Positions 39,539 through 50,317 of a stretch of 64,000 bases of DNA are shown here, piece by piece. The notes beneath the pieces were generated by a model. That model was not told where the DNA came from. It ran no database searches and saw nothing but the letters and a program-made list of their open reading frames with translations. How positions within the stretch are numbered: position 1 is the first letter of the stretch; the number at the start of each line of letters is the position of its first letter. Source of the stretch: Leishmania donovani. Taxonomy: Eukaryota; Euglenozoa; Kinetoplastea; Trypanosomatida; Trypanosomatidae. Location: contig NC_018255.1 in the NCBI RefSeq assembly GCF_000227135.1, positions 709,385 through 773,384 of the forward strand, given 5' to 3'. The position numbers were made by a program, and so were the translations under genes.

Positions 39539-40816
39539 GTCCACGATCTGCTGGAACGATGGAGTCACGTTGGCGTCCTGAAACTGCCGCGCGAAGGCAG
39601 CAAACGGCGCGAGCTCGGGCCGTTGCCTCTCCGCCCCCCACCCCACCACCACCACCACATTCCGACGTGTAGACGGTGGAGAAAACCACAAAACCCGCCT
39701 CCAGTGCCTTCCCCCCTTCTCCTCCCTTTCAGTGTGTCGAGGCGAGCCTTGATGTGGCTCTCCTACAACGCCACCCTCTCGGTCGGAGCGCGCCGAGGTA
39801 GTGCAGTGCGGTGGGGCGCCACGGGAAGCGCAGGTTCCTGCCGTACGGCGGCGCAATGTGCCGCTTCAGGTGTCGGAGCTGCCACTGTCACGCCTCTGGG
39901 AAGCTCGGGTAGCGGCGGGGGTGATACCAGACCCCATCGCTGCCTTGCTCTTGTTCACTCGCGGTAGATTTGTGGCGCCGCACAAGGTGCGTCTCCGCCA
40001 CCCCTGCCCCTCCATCTCATCCCCTGTGGTGAAGCGGAGAGTGAGAAGCGCGCCTTGCCAATGGAGCCGCCCATGCTACTCGTGAGAAGGAAGCATGCAT
40101 GCGAGCGCGTACATCTCTCCCTGTGCCCCTGTCACCGCGAAGTCAAGGGCAGAGGGGGTTTTCGGCTTGAGTGCTTAGTGGGCTGTAGGCGGGAAGGGTG
40201 GTGAAAAGGAAAGCAAGAGCGGCATCAGGAGCGGAGAGAGGCTTCGCTAGTGCCGATCAGAAGACAGAACAGAAAAAGGTTGAGGTGAGAGGAGCGCCGG
40301 GAAAAGGGGGAGGGAGACCAGCACAGACCTACTCCGCAGATGGGGTGTCACTGGTGAGACGCGGCATTCGAAGCGCATTCTTCTCGGCTAGATGACGCCG
40401 GCGGTGGTGGCGTTCACTGCCTACATGGCATGTACCACGCCACACTGCTTGGCGCATTTCTTGTCCGTGCAAAACTATAGCAGAGACGACGCCCATGTGG
40501 GATATGAGAAGAGCCTTGCTGGGGCTCGCTTCTTGCGCCCTTGCACTACTGCATTGGCGGAAGGATGAAGTGGTGAGGGGTGCCTGAAAAACAAGAACAC
40601 AAGAGAGCAGCCTGGGAGAGAGCCGAGGAGAGAGGGCGGGGGCGATACCACAGCCACCACAGCGCAGCGACGAGCAAGAAGAATACGTCCCTCCACTACG
40701 TGCCGAGAGGGCTTCACGCACCACGGAAGAAGCCTAAGCGACGCGGGTGGAAGGCCAGCGGGAGAGGAAGATAGAGAAAAGCCTTTCGCACCGCTACCAC
40801 GTCACCAGTCACATCT
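39539..40816. other. Intergenic spacer around the gene relic
   Basis: Apart from the relic, the spacer has a CAC run at 39640-39660, the plus-strand acceptor-like tract at 39700-39732 and a plus-strand frame at 39753-40085 that starts without ATG (VSELPLSRLWEARVAAGVIP inside). The rest is mixed sequence and the 3' flank of the J-domain gene. Confidence 0.5.
39700..39732 (+). promoter_or_regulatory. Isolated pyrimidine tract plus CAG on the plus strand
   Basis: GCCTTCCCCCCTTCTCCTCC followed by CTTTCAG is a strong acceptor-like signal but faces the opposite way from every gene here. A modest plus-strand frame with protein-like content follows (39753-40085). It may be a leftover or antisense acceptor, or chance. 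Confidence 0.3.
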
Positions 40817-42553
40817 TTACTCTTCACAGAGAAAGCAGCGACCACGAGGGGCCTTGCCGCACGCGCAACGCTCTCCTGTGGGGCCGCCGCTGCCCCGGCC
40901 TCGAGTCGTGCGCCCGCTGCTCCCTCCCACCCCGCCGCCGCCGGCGCGTCGGCTGCGCACAGATGATCCAGCGAACAGGCGAGAGGATATGTGAGAAAGA
41001 GGAGAGGCAGAAGAGGTGTGATAGTATTTCGTATCTTTCACCTCTTCCTGCAGCGCACTGTAAAAGGCTTCGAGTGTGGATGGAGTCGATGATGGTGCAC
41101 TAGACACCGACGTTGCACACGACATGTCCAGGTGGACAGGGTCCGCCGTCATCGATGTGCGGTGATTCACAGGGGCGCCGCTGCTTTCCAAGTCAGCGCT
41201 GTCGCTTGTGTTGCTTCGAGAGTGAGAAGCAGCTGGATGCGCCGTGGACAACCACAGCCTTGCTGGTGGAGCCGAAAAGTTTACCGCGGCGGTCTCATAG
41301 GTGCGACACCCCCGCGCTGCAGAGCCATTCGAGCCGTCTCGAGAGGAGAGGCCTCGGGTCCATTCCACAGTGTTCTCTGAGCCGCCCTCGTCCTCATCGT
41401 CATCGGCGTCCAAACGAGCCAACAGCTCAGCCAGGGTCGGCAGTTCGGGCTGTCGCGCACTCCGCTGCTGTTTCGAGGAGTGCTGCTTTGCCACCCCTGC
41501 TTGCCTGGCTATCACGGCGCGCGCACTAGTGTCTGTTGGTGTAGATGATGCTGGCTCAAACACGAGCGGTGGTGCTGGGCCAAAATCGCTTGCCGTGCCG
41601 GCGAACGAGGTGCAAACGCCGGTCGATGCACGGCGTCTAATGCGGGGCTGCGCAGCACCCGTCGAGCCGGCTTTGAAGGCCGGGTGCGCGTCAAAGACGG
41701 GGGGAGGGGGCACGGCAGGGTCGCTGCTGCTATGATCAAAGACATTCGGCGCTGGAACCGCCGCGGCCGCCGTTGTGCCTGCGCTGGTGGCAAATACGTC
41801 GGGTGGCTCGGGCACGGGGGCGGAGGAAAACACGCCTCTACTCGTCGGCGTTTCAGCCGGTGCTGGACGACGTGAGGGGGGTGGCGGCCGTGGTGGTGAC
41901 GCCTTCCCAGCTGTGGCAGCGGCGGCGGTGCGTGGGTGAGTCCGCAAAGACCGCCCTGAGCTGCTGCTGCTGCCCGTGCTGAAGACAGGCGACAAGGGCG
42001 GTGATAGCGGGGATGGCGAAGCGGAAGACGTGGAGGAGGACGATGACGAGGAGGAAACATACGACTTGGCATCTTCGCCGTTGGCTGTGTCACCTCTCCT
42101 GAACGCATCCCCCTTCTCCGGCCTTGACGGATCCGCTGTGCGCTGGAACGCCGTCTGCCCTCCAACGTCAACGCCACCGATCCCCCTGGCTTCGCGGCTG
42201 CTGACGAGGTACTCGAAGCAGCTCTGCAGTAGTTGAAACGCCTCGGACGCCCGCGAGCTCGTGTTCTTGTCCGGGTGCACGCGAATAGCAAGCTGCCGAT
42301 AGCGACGCCTCAACATCGCTGCACTCTGCAGGGAATCATGGCCAAAGATGCGCAAGGCAGCTGGATGCATCACGGCAGGGTGAGAAGGAGCGTGACGGCG
42401 TGCAGCCGCTGCTGACACATCGCGCCATATCAGCAGCACGCACTCTACTATCTCCTCGTCAGTGGCACCCGTCGGGTCATGCAGAGCTGCTGATGTGCTT
42501 ATGAGCGCTGAAGAAGAGACTCCATGCAAGGAGCTCAAGGTAGACGGCTGCAT
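40817..42553 (-). CDS. J-domain (DnaJ/Hsp40) protein, divergent
   Basis: A 578-residue co-chaperone-like protein. The J-domain spans about 68-123, with HPD at 93-95 (YRQLAIRVHPDKN), so stimulation of an Hsp70 ATPase is expected. Unlike class I/II DnaJ there is no Gly/Phe-rich region, zinc finger or C-terminal substrate domain. Residues about 150-540 are Ser/Pro/Ala-rich and probably disordered. A short helical piece (STLEAFYSALQEEVKD) precedes a C-terminus rich in Arg/Gly that ends with four cysteines (RCACGKAPRGRCFLCEE), perhaps a metal site. The ATG at 42553 gives a product whose first 60 residues are plausible; the longer open frame to 42763 is not. Partner Hsp70 and location are unknown. 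Confidence 0.88.
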   Translation of the reverse strand: MQPSTLSSLHGVSSSALISTSAALHDPTGATDEEIVECVLLIWRDVSAAAARRHAPSHPAVMHPAALRIFGHDSLQSAAMLRRRYRQLAIRVHPDKNTSSRASEAFQLLQSCFEYLVSSREARGIGGVDVGGQTAFQRTADPSRPEKGDAFRRGDTANGEDAKSYVSSSSSSSSTSSASPSPLSPPLSPVFSTGSSSSSGRSLRTHPRTAAAATAGKASPPRPPPPSRRPAPAETPTSRGVFSSAPVPEPPDVFATSAGTTAAAAVPAPNVFDHSSSDPAVPPPPVFDAHPAFKAGSTGAAQPRIRRRASTGVCTSFAGTASDFGPAPPLVFEPASSTPTDTSARAVIARQAGVAKQHSSKQQRSARQPELPTLAELLARLDADDDEDEGGSENTVEWTRGLSSRDGSNGSAARGCRTYETAAVNFSAPPARLWLSTAHPAASHSRSNTSDSADLESSGAPVNHRTSMTADPVHLDMSCATSVSSAPSSTPSTLEAFYSALQEEVKDTKYYHTSSASPLSHISSRLFAGSSVRSRRAGGGGVGGSSGRTTRGRGSGGPTGERCACGKAPRGRCFLCEE

Positions 42554-43514
42554 GCCGCCTTGACTACGTGTCCTCCCCGTCCGCTGGCCTGCAGAGAAGG
42601 GGTGCAAAGACTCTCCGGCACGCAGCACAAGCCCACAATGCGGGCATGCATAGATCGAGAGAGAGGTGGGCAATGAGCGCACAACGAAAATGGGAGATGC
42701 GAGCAAGGGGAAGGGGAGGGCGTCGAAGACGGCGCAGAAACGGAAAACAGCCTCGTGCTCCACCTCGCTGTTGCCCGACAGGACGCATCACGAGAACACT
42801 CAAGCCGAGAAGCTAAAGAAGCCTCGAAATGTCCAGCATGGACACGCGCGCGTGGCTTTGTGCGGCGCGAAGAACGCGCCGGTTGCAGCACCTTCGCTCC
42901 TCGCTCCGCTTCGCGGCGTTCGTGCACTCTTTTCTTTTTCCGCTCATTTTTTGCAGAGAAGTCGTGAAAGGCGAGTGAAGAGCGGAGCTGCACACCACCA
43001 AAAGGTTGGGGTTGTCAAGGGGAACGTGCAGAGGCTTGCAGTGCAACTGTCCGACGACGACCGCCACCACCAGCGGGAGAGCCTCGTGCAAAGACCGTGT
43101 CCTGTTATCGTTTTTTTTTTTTCTGGGGGCGTTTGTGTTGATATGGATGCGTTTTGGAGGGGCGAGGGGTCAGAGGGGACGCAGAGAGAGACGCATACGT
43201 GCCTTTCGTTAAACTATGCAGAAGGAATGTGATTAGGTAAAGGTGAAGCAATACAGCGAGATATGGGGGGGGGGGGGTGAACGGCGTGCTGCGGGAAGTG
43301 CAGGATTGTCTGCGTAGATGTGCGTCTTTGTGGGATGCCTGTGCGTGACTCGCACATGTGGAGTGCGCCCACGTACACCACCACATGCGCGCAGACACGC
43401 GCAGGCAGGTAGGCAGGCGGTCCCCTGAACAAGGTCTAGCACAGTCTCCCTCCCCGTCTCGCGCCGCATCACTGTGCGCCACCCTCCCCCGTCTCACTCC
43501 TCCACTCCCTCTCC
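42554..43514. other. Intergenic spacer with homopolymer runs
   Basis: A 961-bp spacer between the BCCIP-like stop and the J-domain gene start. It has a T11 run near 43111 and a G13-14 run near 43265. No gene is seen; the pyrimidine tract for the J-domain gene is probably at 42655-42672. Confidence 0.55.
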
Positions 43515-45548
43515 TCAGTATCGCTCCACGGCTGCGTTGACCGTTTGCCGCCGCCGCATCTCGTCCACTGCCTGCCGCGCAGCGCCGTACTGCAGCACAA
43601 AGAGGATTGAAAGCGGTATTTCGTGCGCCGGCTGGCCGTCGTACTGCGGGCGGCAGCGGTAGACGAGGGTGGCAACCCGCTTGTCGCGGAACTCGTAGAG
43701 AATGTTGTCCTCTTCGCGCCAGAAGATATAGTGTGTAAGGTCGAGCGGGGAGTTGGGGGCACCCATCGCGCCGCCGCTGACACTTCCACTAGCCCCATCG
43801 CTCCCTTTCTTAGTGTTACGGCTTCCACCATTGTGATGCTTCCGATGCGCTGCAGCGGCTGCGTCGCCACCACTCCCAGCCCCTTCAGAGCCGCCGCCAG
43901 ATGAGAATGGCACAGCATGCTTCGGCAGTGTCACCGGCGCATCAGTGGCACGCTGGACCTTCGCCAGCACGGCAAGCATGCTGGGGTGAGTTGCAAAGAT
44001 GGGATGCTCGTGCGTCGCCATGGCCTCTCCCGCCGTCTGCACCTGTATCTTTTTTTTCTCCTGCTGGCCGGCGGCATCTAGGCGATCAAGCACATCCTCC
44101 AGAATCTGCACCGTCAGCTCCAGCGGGATGTTCCGGATGTACTCGGAGATGAGCAGAAGGCACTTGGCGCGCGACGACACGGCGGGGCCGCCGTCCACAA
44201 CGCTCGTCAAGATATCTGTCGGTGGAATGCCTGGTGCCGCCTGCCGCCACACGCGCTGTTGCAATAGCCCACAGAGCGGACGCAGTGCCGCGGGGTAGAG
44301 CGACTGCCCGTGTGCGACGTCTAGCACAGAGGAAAGGCCATAGAATTCTTGCTCCTCCTCCCCTGTGGTGTCCTCGCCGTTGTTCTGCAGGCGCACGACG
44401 CTGGTGAAGGGGCTCTCGTACAGTGCCAGCCCCAGTTCATCACGGTCCACCTCGTTCATTCGGTCAGGGCAGAACTGATCCATCAGGTGGAGAAGCCCAT
44501 CGACGTTAGATGCATCCATGTCAAACACGCCAAAGTCGACAGTCACAAGACCATCGCCGCCGTCGTCGTCATCGTCGTATTCGTCGCTGCTCTGCCCAGC
44601 AGCGCCGCCGCCGCGACGGCGCGTGCCCCAAACACCACCAGCGCTGTTCTCCTCTTCCTCCTCGCTCTCTTCGTCGTTATCCTGCTCCCTGCCAAAGTCC
44701 GACAAGTCATGGCTCAACTCGCCCTCCTCATCCATACCGGAGGAGTCCCCCAAGCCATCGTCGCTGCTGCCCAGCGGGCTGCTATCATCGGGGACTTTAT
44801 CCTCCTCGTTACTGTTGTTGCCGCCATCACTTTCATCGCTGCTGTCCTCATCGCCTTTGCCTATCTTCTGGCGTCGCTGGGCAGCAGCAGCAGCTGCAGC
44901 CACCGACTTCCGTAGCTGGCGCAGCTCCTCTTCTTCCTCTGCAGCGCTGTCGCCATCGCTTTCGCCGCCGAGCGCAGAGTCATCGCTGCTAGGTTGGTTA
45001 CCGTCATCTCCAACGTAGTCGTTGGAGCTGAAGTCGATGTCGTCATCATCGTCTTTCCCTTCGTCGTGACTGGCGAGATCGAGGCCGTTCGATGCAGCCG
45101 AAGAAGCTCGGCCTGGAAGAGATGGAAAAGAGACTTTAACCGGCAGCAGCACAGGGCGCCTCTGCTGCGCTCTCAGTGCCGCCTCTCCCGAGACGTTGTC
45201 ATCGTCGACAGGTTGGCCGTCCTTGTCGAACGAGATGCGGCGTCGCTTGGCGTGCGCCTTCAGTTGCCGGCGGTGTCGCACCAGTGACTCGGGAGTTGCA
45301 GGGAGGTCCTTGGCTCTCTTGCGGGTCTTCTCGGCCAGCTCTATCTCACCTGGGGAGTAAACGGAATCGGCGCGCTCAGTCCCAGCGGCAGCGCAGGTGG
45401 CGGCAGCCGAGGAAGCTCGAAGTGCCGTCGGGTTCTTCAAGCTCGCATCACTGCTAAGCAGCCTCTTGTCGTAGCACTCGTGGTTGCTCCGGTGACGGAA
45501 CGTGCTTTCGATGTCAATCGGCTCCGGCTGGCGGTGACGCTTCGGCAT
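43515..45548 (-). CDS. BCCIP/BCP1-family protein with long acidic N-terminal extension
   Basis: A 677-residue protein. The family core lies in about 335-660: VTVDFGVFDM at 336-345, LALYESPFTSVVRL at 374-387, EFYGLSSVLDVAHG at 401-414, SRAKCLLLISEYIRNIP at 459-475, THYIFWREEDNILYEFRD at 605-622, and the C-terminal IPLSILFVLQYGAARQAVDE. Yeast BCP1 (about 283 residues) chaperones ribosomal protein uL14 (Rpl23) and aids its nuclear export, and human BCCIP also acts in ribosome assembly and binds BRCA2. Here about 335 extra N-terminal residues include acidic Asp/Glu/Ser blocks at 160-330, and a Gly/Ser insert lies at 548-600. A 17-nt pyrimidine tract ending in TAG sits 134 nt upstream of the ATG. 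Confidence 0.85.
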   Translation of the reverse strand: MPKRHRQPEPIDIESTFRHRSNHECYDKRLLSSDASLKNPTALRASSAAATCAAAGTERADSVYSPGEIELAEKTRKRAKDLPATPESLVRHRRQLKAHAKRRRISFDKDGQPVDDDNVSGEAALRAQQRRPVLLPVKVSFPSLPGRASSAASNGLDLASHDEGKDDDDDIDFSSNDYVGDDGNQPSSDDSALGGESDGDSAAEEEEELRQLRKSVAAAAAAAQRRQKIGKGDEDSSDESDGGNNSNEEDKVPDDSSPLGSSDDGLGDSSGMDEEGELSHDLSDFGREQDNDEESEEEEENSAGGVWGTRRRGGGAAGQSSDEYDDDDDGGDGLVTVDFGVFDMDASNVDGLLHLMDQFCPDRMNEVDRDELGLALYESPFTSVVRLQNNGEDTTGEEEQEFYGLSSVLDVAHGQSLYPAALRPLCGLLQQRVWRQAAPGIPPTDILTSVVDGGPAVSSRAKCLLLISEYIRNIPLELTVQILEDVLDRLDAAGQQEKKKIQVQTAGEAMATHEHPIFATHPSMLAVLAKVQRATDAPVTLPKHAVPFSSGGGSEGAGSGGDAAAAAHRKHHNGGSRNTKKGSDGASGSVSGGAMGAPNSPLDLTHYIFWREEDNILYEFRDKRVATLVYRCRPQYDGQPAHEIPLSILFVLQYGAARQAVDEMRRRQTVNAAVERY

Positions 45549-47269
45549 GATGAAAGACGCGTGCTCGTTTTTCTCTCCCTCTCGCACACGTGCGGATGCG
45601 CGTAGCTGCGTGTTTGATGGAATGCGGGGCAGGCGGGCCTGTGCGGAAGGGTGTATATAAGCAGCCGTCACAATGAGGGCACCTACAAGGAGGGAGGAGA
45701 TGGCAAGGCGCTGTGGAAGCCAATGCGCTTCGCTACGCTAAGGTGTTGCCAGCCACAAAAAAAGGGGGTGCGGCAGAGAAGAAGCGCGCCAATGGGCAAG
45801 GAGAAAATGCAGGAAGAGAAAGTGACGTGGACCGGCGCCGGCGTCCACCACCCGGGAGGGACATGTACGAGCGGTCGCATGCTCACCCACACGCACACAC
45901 ACACACGCAGGCAGGCAGGCAGGCACCTCCACCCCACCCCTGACCCCTTTCCGCATCAGCCACCGCTACTTGCACCCAGAGGCGACGAGAAACTCAGCAA
46001 TGCGATCCGTCCGCGAAGAGGAGCAGAAAAAAAAAACAGCAAAGAGCGCCGAGCAATCATATGATCGATGCTTCTCGTCTGTGTTCACCATGCATGGAAG
46101 CGTCCGAGGAGTGGCACACGTGCACGAGAGGCATCCATGCGCACAGCAGTGCCCCATCCTCCGGCGCGCCTGTTACTCGTTTCTTTTTGGAAAGTTTTTT
46201 TTTCGTGTTGTCACGAACCTCACTTGTGGCACATACACACACACACACACACCTCCACACACACAGACGTACGCATATACGCATACAGATGGAGGCGCGG
46301 GAGGGGAGATAAACAAACACGCGCCAACGCTTGAAAAGAAAGGCAACGAGTGAGTCGATCCTAGTCAAGGAACAGACGCACACATTTACAGATATGGAAA
46401 AAAGGTGCACCCCATTACGGCGAGTAATGCGACGGATAAATATTCAACAGCAACGCAGATGACCTTCCTCAGCCGGCAGCAATGTGTCCACACGCTTGAG
46501 CACCATCGTCTGGCTGTCCTCCACCCTCTCATCCCATATTCCGCGCCAAAAACTTCCCACACACGCACACGCAGCGCCTCGTTCGCTCCTCCGCCCTCCA
46601 CAGAGAGAGCATCGTCAACTCAGTCGCCCGCAATGAAGACCACACAACGTGTATTGAGCCCACCGTCTTGCCACGGCATGCACACACTCTATACCCATGG
46701 GCCTATATGTGTGTGTGCGTGTGCTTACGTAGGTGTCTTCGACCCGTCGAACAGGGCGCTGCAGTGCCACGGTAAAAACTCCGCTGCCGAGCACAAAAGA
46801 AGCGGGGTGATACCGGGATAGAGAGAGACGGCATCTGCCACGATGGACGTCTGAGCCGTAGAGGAGTTGGAGGGTCTCAGTGCGCAGGTATCAGCGGGAG
46901 TATTAGTAGTGGTAGGAGGGGACAAAGGAAAAGAGGAGCGGTTCACGTTGGACTACAGAGAGATGAAGGAAGGGCGAAAGCCGAGAAAGCGCAAGACGGC
47001 AAGAACGAGAAATGAGCAACAGCGGACTAGAGAAAAGAGGGGGAGGGGGGATGCACCCTACGCCCCAACAGGCTTCACTGCCCCCCCACCCCCACCCTTT
47101 CCACACTGCCTCTCTCTCTCCTATTTCTTTACCCTCGATTTTCATAGGCTGCAGTGATGGGGTCTCTTCCGTGCCCCCCCCCCCGTGCTCTCCCTGCGTC
47201 CCACCTTCCCACTCGCCAACTTAGCGGCACACCGCCGCCCTGCCCCGATCTTTTCGCTTCACCGGCGGC
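45549..47269. other. Intergenic spacer
   Basis: A 1.7-kb spacer between the PDCD5 stop and the BCCIP-like start. It has CA-rich tracts at 45890-45910 and 46229-46268, an A10 run near 46026, T/C-rich DNA at 46178-46205 and purine-rich DNA at 46900-47060 followed by C-rich runs (C12 near 47174). No gene seen. Confidence 0.55.
45683..45701 (-). promoter_or_regulatory. Putative trans-splice acceptor for the BCCIP-like gene
   Basis: The minus strand reads CTCCTCCCTCCTTGTAG with the AG at 45683, giving a 134-nt leader to the ATG at 45548. Confidence 0.5.
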
Positions 47270-47611
47270 TCACCAATCATCATCCGTGCGCTTGCGAGCA
47301 ATGGTGATCTGAGACCTGCTCTCCGCTTCCTGGTTCGCCATCTGGCCCAACAGCTCCCGCACCGTGTCATCCGACACGGGCGGCTGCATCTTGCCTCTCT
47401 GCACGGCTTGGATGATGTGCATCTCTACAGCCTGGGCGCGGCCCGCCTTCACCTGCGCGATGCGCTTCAGGCGCTCGCGGCCCTCCGCACTTACGAACGC
47501 GCGCAGCATATTCTCCTTCTGCTCCTCAAAAGCCTCCATCCGCTCCTGCTGCGCCTGCTGCTTCGCCACCATCTGCTGAGCCTGCTCCTCCGAGATGGGC
47601 ACGCGCGACAT
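47270..47611 (-). CDS. PDCD5 (TFAR19) homolog
   Basis: A 113-residue protein of the PDCD5/TFAR19 family, a small helical-bundle protein conserved from archaea to humans. Human PDCD5 has 125 residues. The order of helices fits: a Gln/Glu-rich N-terminal helix (SEEQAQQMVAKQQAQQERME), ENMLRAFVSAEGRERLKRIA, KAGRAQAVEMHIIQAVQRGK, and the C-terminal piece ending ARKRTDDDW. In animals it is tied to apoptosis and binds the chaperonin CCT with tubulin; which applies here is unknown. The start at 47611 follows an acceptor at 47646 with a 34-nt leader; the frame to 47770 is upstream of that. Confidence 0.93.
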   Translation of the reverse strand: MSRVPISEEQAQQMVAKQQAQQERMEAFEEQKENMLRAFVSAEGRERLKRIAQVKAGRAQAVEMHIIQAVQRGKMQPPVSDDTVRELLGQMANQEAESRSQITIARKRTDDDW

Positions 47612-47645
47612 TATGGCAGGTACACAAGCTTGCCTGTGTACGTGG

Positions 47646-47696
47646 CTCGGTTTGTGTGCGTGCGTTTTGTGGGAAGAGGGGCAGAGGAAGGGAAGG
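47646..47696 (-). promoter_or_regulatory. Putative trans-splice acceptor for PDCD5
   Basis: On the minus strand CCTTCCCTTCCTCTGCCCC continues into TCTTCCC, and the first AG is at 47646 (ACCGAG). The leader is 34 nt without ATG. Confidence 0.5.
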
Positions 47697-48299
47697 CGTC
47701 CCTTGCCAAGCTTGCAAGTAGCTCGACTTTGAATGTATCTACCTCTTCTCTCCGTATCCTGTGCCCGCAAAAGTGCGGCCCTAGCTCACCTCTTCACTGG
47801 GCTGACGTTCAGTAGCGAAAAGATTAGTAGAGTGGCACTCGAGAGACGCAAGTACGTGGCAAGGCGGAAAAGGAAACGAAGGTGCACACGACGCGAGAGA
47901 GCGAGAGCGTGCGTGTACGGCAGAGAGGGCACGGCAAGGAGAGAAAGCACCTAAATCGAGGAAAGTAGAGGCAGAGGTAGCGATCCGGTGTCCGCTACGT
48001 GCCACAGATTCGCCCGTCCGAAGCACTCCTCGTGTGTGAATAATGCGCTGATCTTTTAGGTTAAGCTGGTAACACCCAATCCCTCAAGACCCCAAGAACG
48101 CGCGATGCAACAGCGAGCAGGAAATTGTCCTCAAATACCAAAAAGGGGGTGAACTATGAGTGTATCAGGCGAGGGAAAAAATGGTGATTAACCAAACAGA
48201 GCGGTGGCACATCAGAAGAAAAGATTGGTCAAGCCATACCAAATGAAAAGCAAAATGCACCGCGTGTCGAGGAACCAAAAGAGGAAAGCAAATGCAACC

Positions 48300-48396
48300 G
48301 GCAGAGACGAGGTGGAAGAGGGGACACGTGAAGGGCAGTGGAAGAGGAGGCGCCGGCAGCGGCGCGACGCGGCACCAGGCACGCACTCCAGAGCAA
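48300..48396. repeat. 97-bp direct repeat, copy 1 (3' flank of ZIP)
   Basis: This segment is identical to 52633-52729 except for one base (G at 48306, A at 52639), in the same orientation and 4333 bp away. It ends with CACTCCAGAGCAA in both copies, after which the sequences diverge at once. Confidence 0.9.
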
Positions 48397-50280
48397 CGCC
48401 GAGATGCACGCCGCCGTGACGACGCCGTCAGCGCTCAGCGGCGGCACGGCAGAGCCGGGCGACCCAGGCTATCGCATGCAGGGGAAGCACCACAACGCCC
48501 ATCCCCGCACAGTCGCGCAACGCCGGAGGGCGAGCACAGGCGCGGGCACCACGCAGACACACACAGACACCAAGCATTACTTGTCACTGCGCACACCCCG
48601 GTTAGGCACAGGCCGTGCAATGCACCAGAGATGTCAGCGCACGGGCCGCGCGGCCGGAACAGAAACCCAGAAGCGTGGGGTATTGCCACAGGAGCCAAAA
48701 GAACAACGTAAAACCGAAACAAAAAAAAAGAAAAGGCACAAAACACAAGTCGGCGACAGCGCCGCCCGCACCCGCGCACGCGCACGCCCGTCAACGGCGT
48801 GGTCACAGTGCTTGCCGGGGCGGCGACGGCCTCACATCACGGAGAATCCCTCCCACCCCGTCCTCGACGCAGCGCTCGGCATCCACGCCCCCAAGCGCGG
48901 AGGCGTGGTGCACACACATCCACAGAGACAGCGGCACCCGCAGAGACACAGCGGGGGGAAGCGCATCGCGCAGAGGAACATGTCAGACGGCAGGCAGCGA
49001 GGCAGGCGCACGCGCAACGTGCAACGGGGGCGCATCCACCGCCGCCACGCGCGAAGGCCCTTCCCACCACACCGCTCGCCGGCGCGCCACAGGAGGAGAC
49101 CAAAGCACAGGCACAAAGCGGACTAAGAAGAGAGAGGAACAGGCGAAGCATACAAGTCTTTACCACGGGGGAGGGCGAGGGGGGCCATCGGACCGTGCGC
49201 GCAGCGGCGCGGTCTCCCACCACGCGAGGACTCTCAGGGGCCTTCACGCGCGCGCACACCTCCGCACGCAGACACAAGGCAGAGCGACGCACATCACGCA
49301 CCGCACACACACACACACACACACAGACGCTTACTTACTTATACACAGACGCAGGTTATAGGCGATCCGCGGCATGCCGCCGCTTACTCACAGACATAAA
49401 GTACGGTACAGCTCTTAGATGAAAATGCTATTGCGGCGGGCGCATGGAAAGAGTGGAAAAGGGGGGGCGACACACACACAGTCGCGCGCGCACGTCGGCA
49501 ACAGCAACGAGAGGAAGAGACGGTACAGAGCACGGCACGTTGCCTCCGCCGCCCCGCCTGCAGCGCGCCACCGCACTCACCGCAGCACACGAGGGGGAGC
49601 CCCGCAGCGCTAGCCAAGAGAACAAGCAGCACATGATCACTCACGCACGCATAGCTCGTAGAGGGGGTGAGGATGCACGCACACACAGGGACTCCCCAGA
49701 AAGAGCACAAGGGGAGGGGGTGCGAGCGCACGGAAAACGCAGAGACGCAGCAGATGCGCACGAGGCGGAAGCGCCGTGCAGCACGCGCCGTCACAGTCGC
49801 TGCAACCCTCCGGGGTCGAGGGGGGAAGCAGTTGGGGCCGAATACGCGCCGACACACACACGCACACGCACACAGAAACACACACACAAGGGAAAATCAA
49901 CGCGCGCACAGGAAGGGACACGCGGGCGACGCGCGGCAGCAGCAGCCGTGCAGCCGTCAAAGCAGCACAGTCAACCGCACTGACTCACACAGCTCCGCCA
50001 CCGCAAGACACCCACCATCCCTTCCTCAACTCATGGGAATGCACACACAAACACACACGCGCGTACACGCTCTCGAAAGAGCGTCAAGAAGAACCAAAGC
50101 CGCACCCTATCGTCGTCCCTGGGGGGACAGTGCGGGGCAAGAGTGGAAGTGAGAACGGCACGCGCAGGGAAGGAACGAAAAGCACACGCACACACACCAC
50201 TGGTATGGAAGCAAAGCAAAAGGCGGTAAAGACACAAGAGAGACCACACGCTACTGGGAAGCACGCACGCGCACAGCGGC

Positions 50281-50317
50281 GGGGGAGGGGGGCAGAGGGG
50301 GCAGAGGGGGCAGAGGG
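50281..50317 (+). repeat. G-rich 9-bp tandem repeat
   Basis: GGGGGCAGA repeats about three times with five runs of three or more G, a potential quadruplex on the plus strand, roughly 610 bp past the ZIP stop codon. Confidence 0.6.

Noticed and set aside
45890..46270. Repeated short CA/GCAG words that suggest an array
   Set aside because: Simple microsatellite sequence without unique spacers; not a CRISPR array, which is also not expected in a eukaryote.
48338..49422. Several long plus-strand frames in the ZIP 3' flank
   Set aside because: They are open only because the plus strand lacks T and hence stop codons; composition is Arg/His/Thr repeats.
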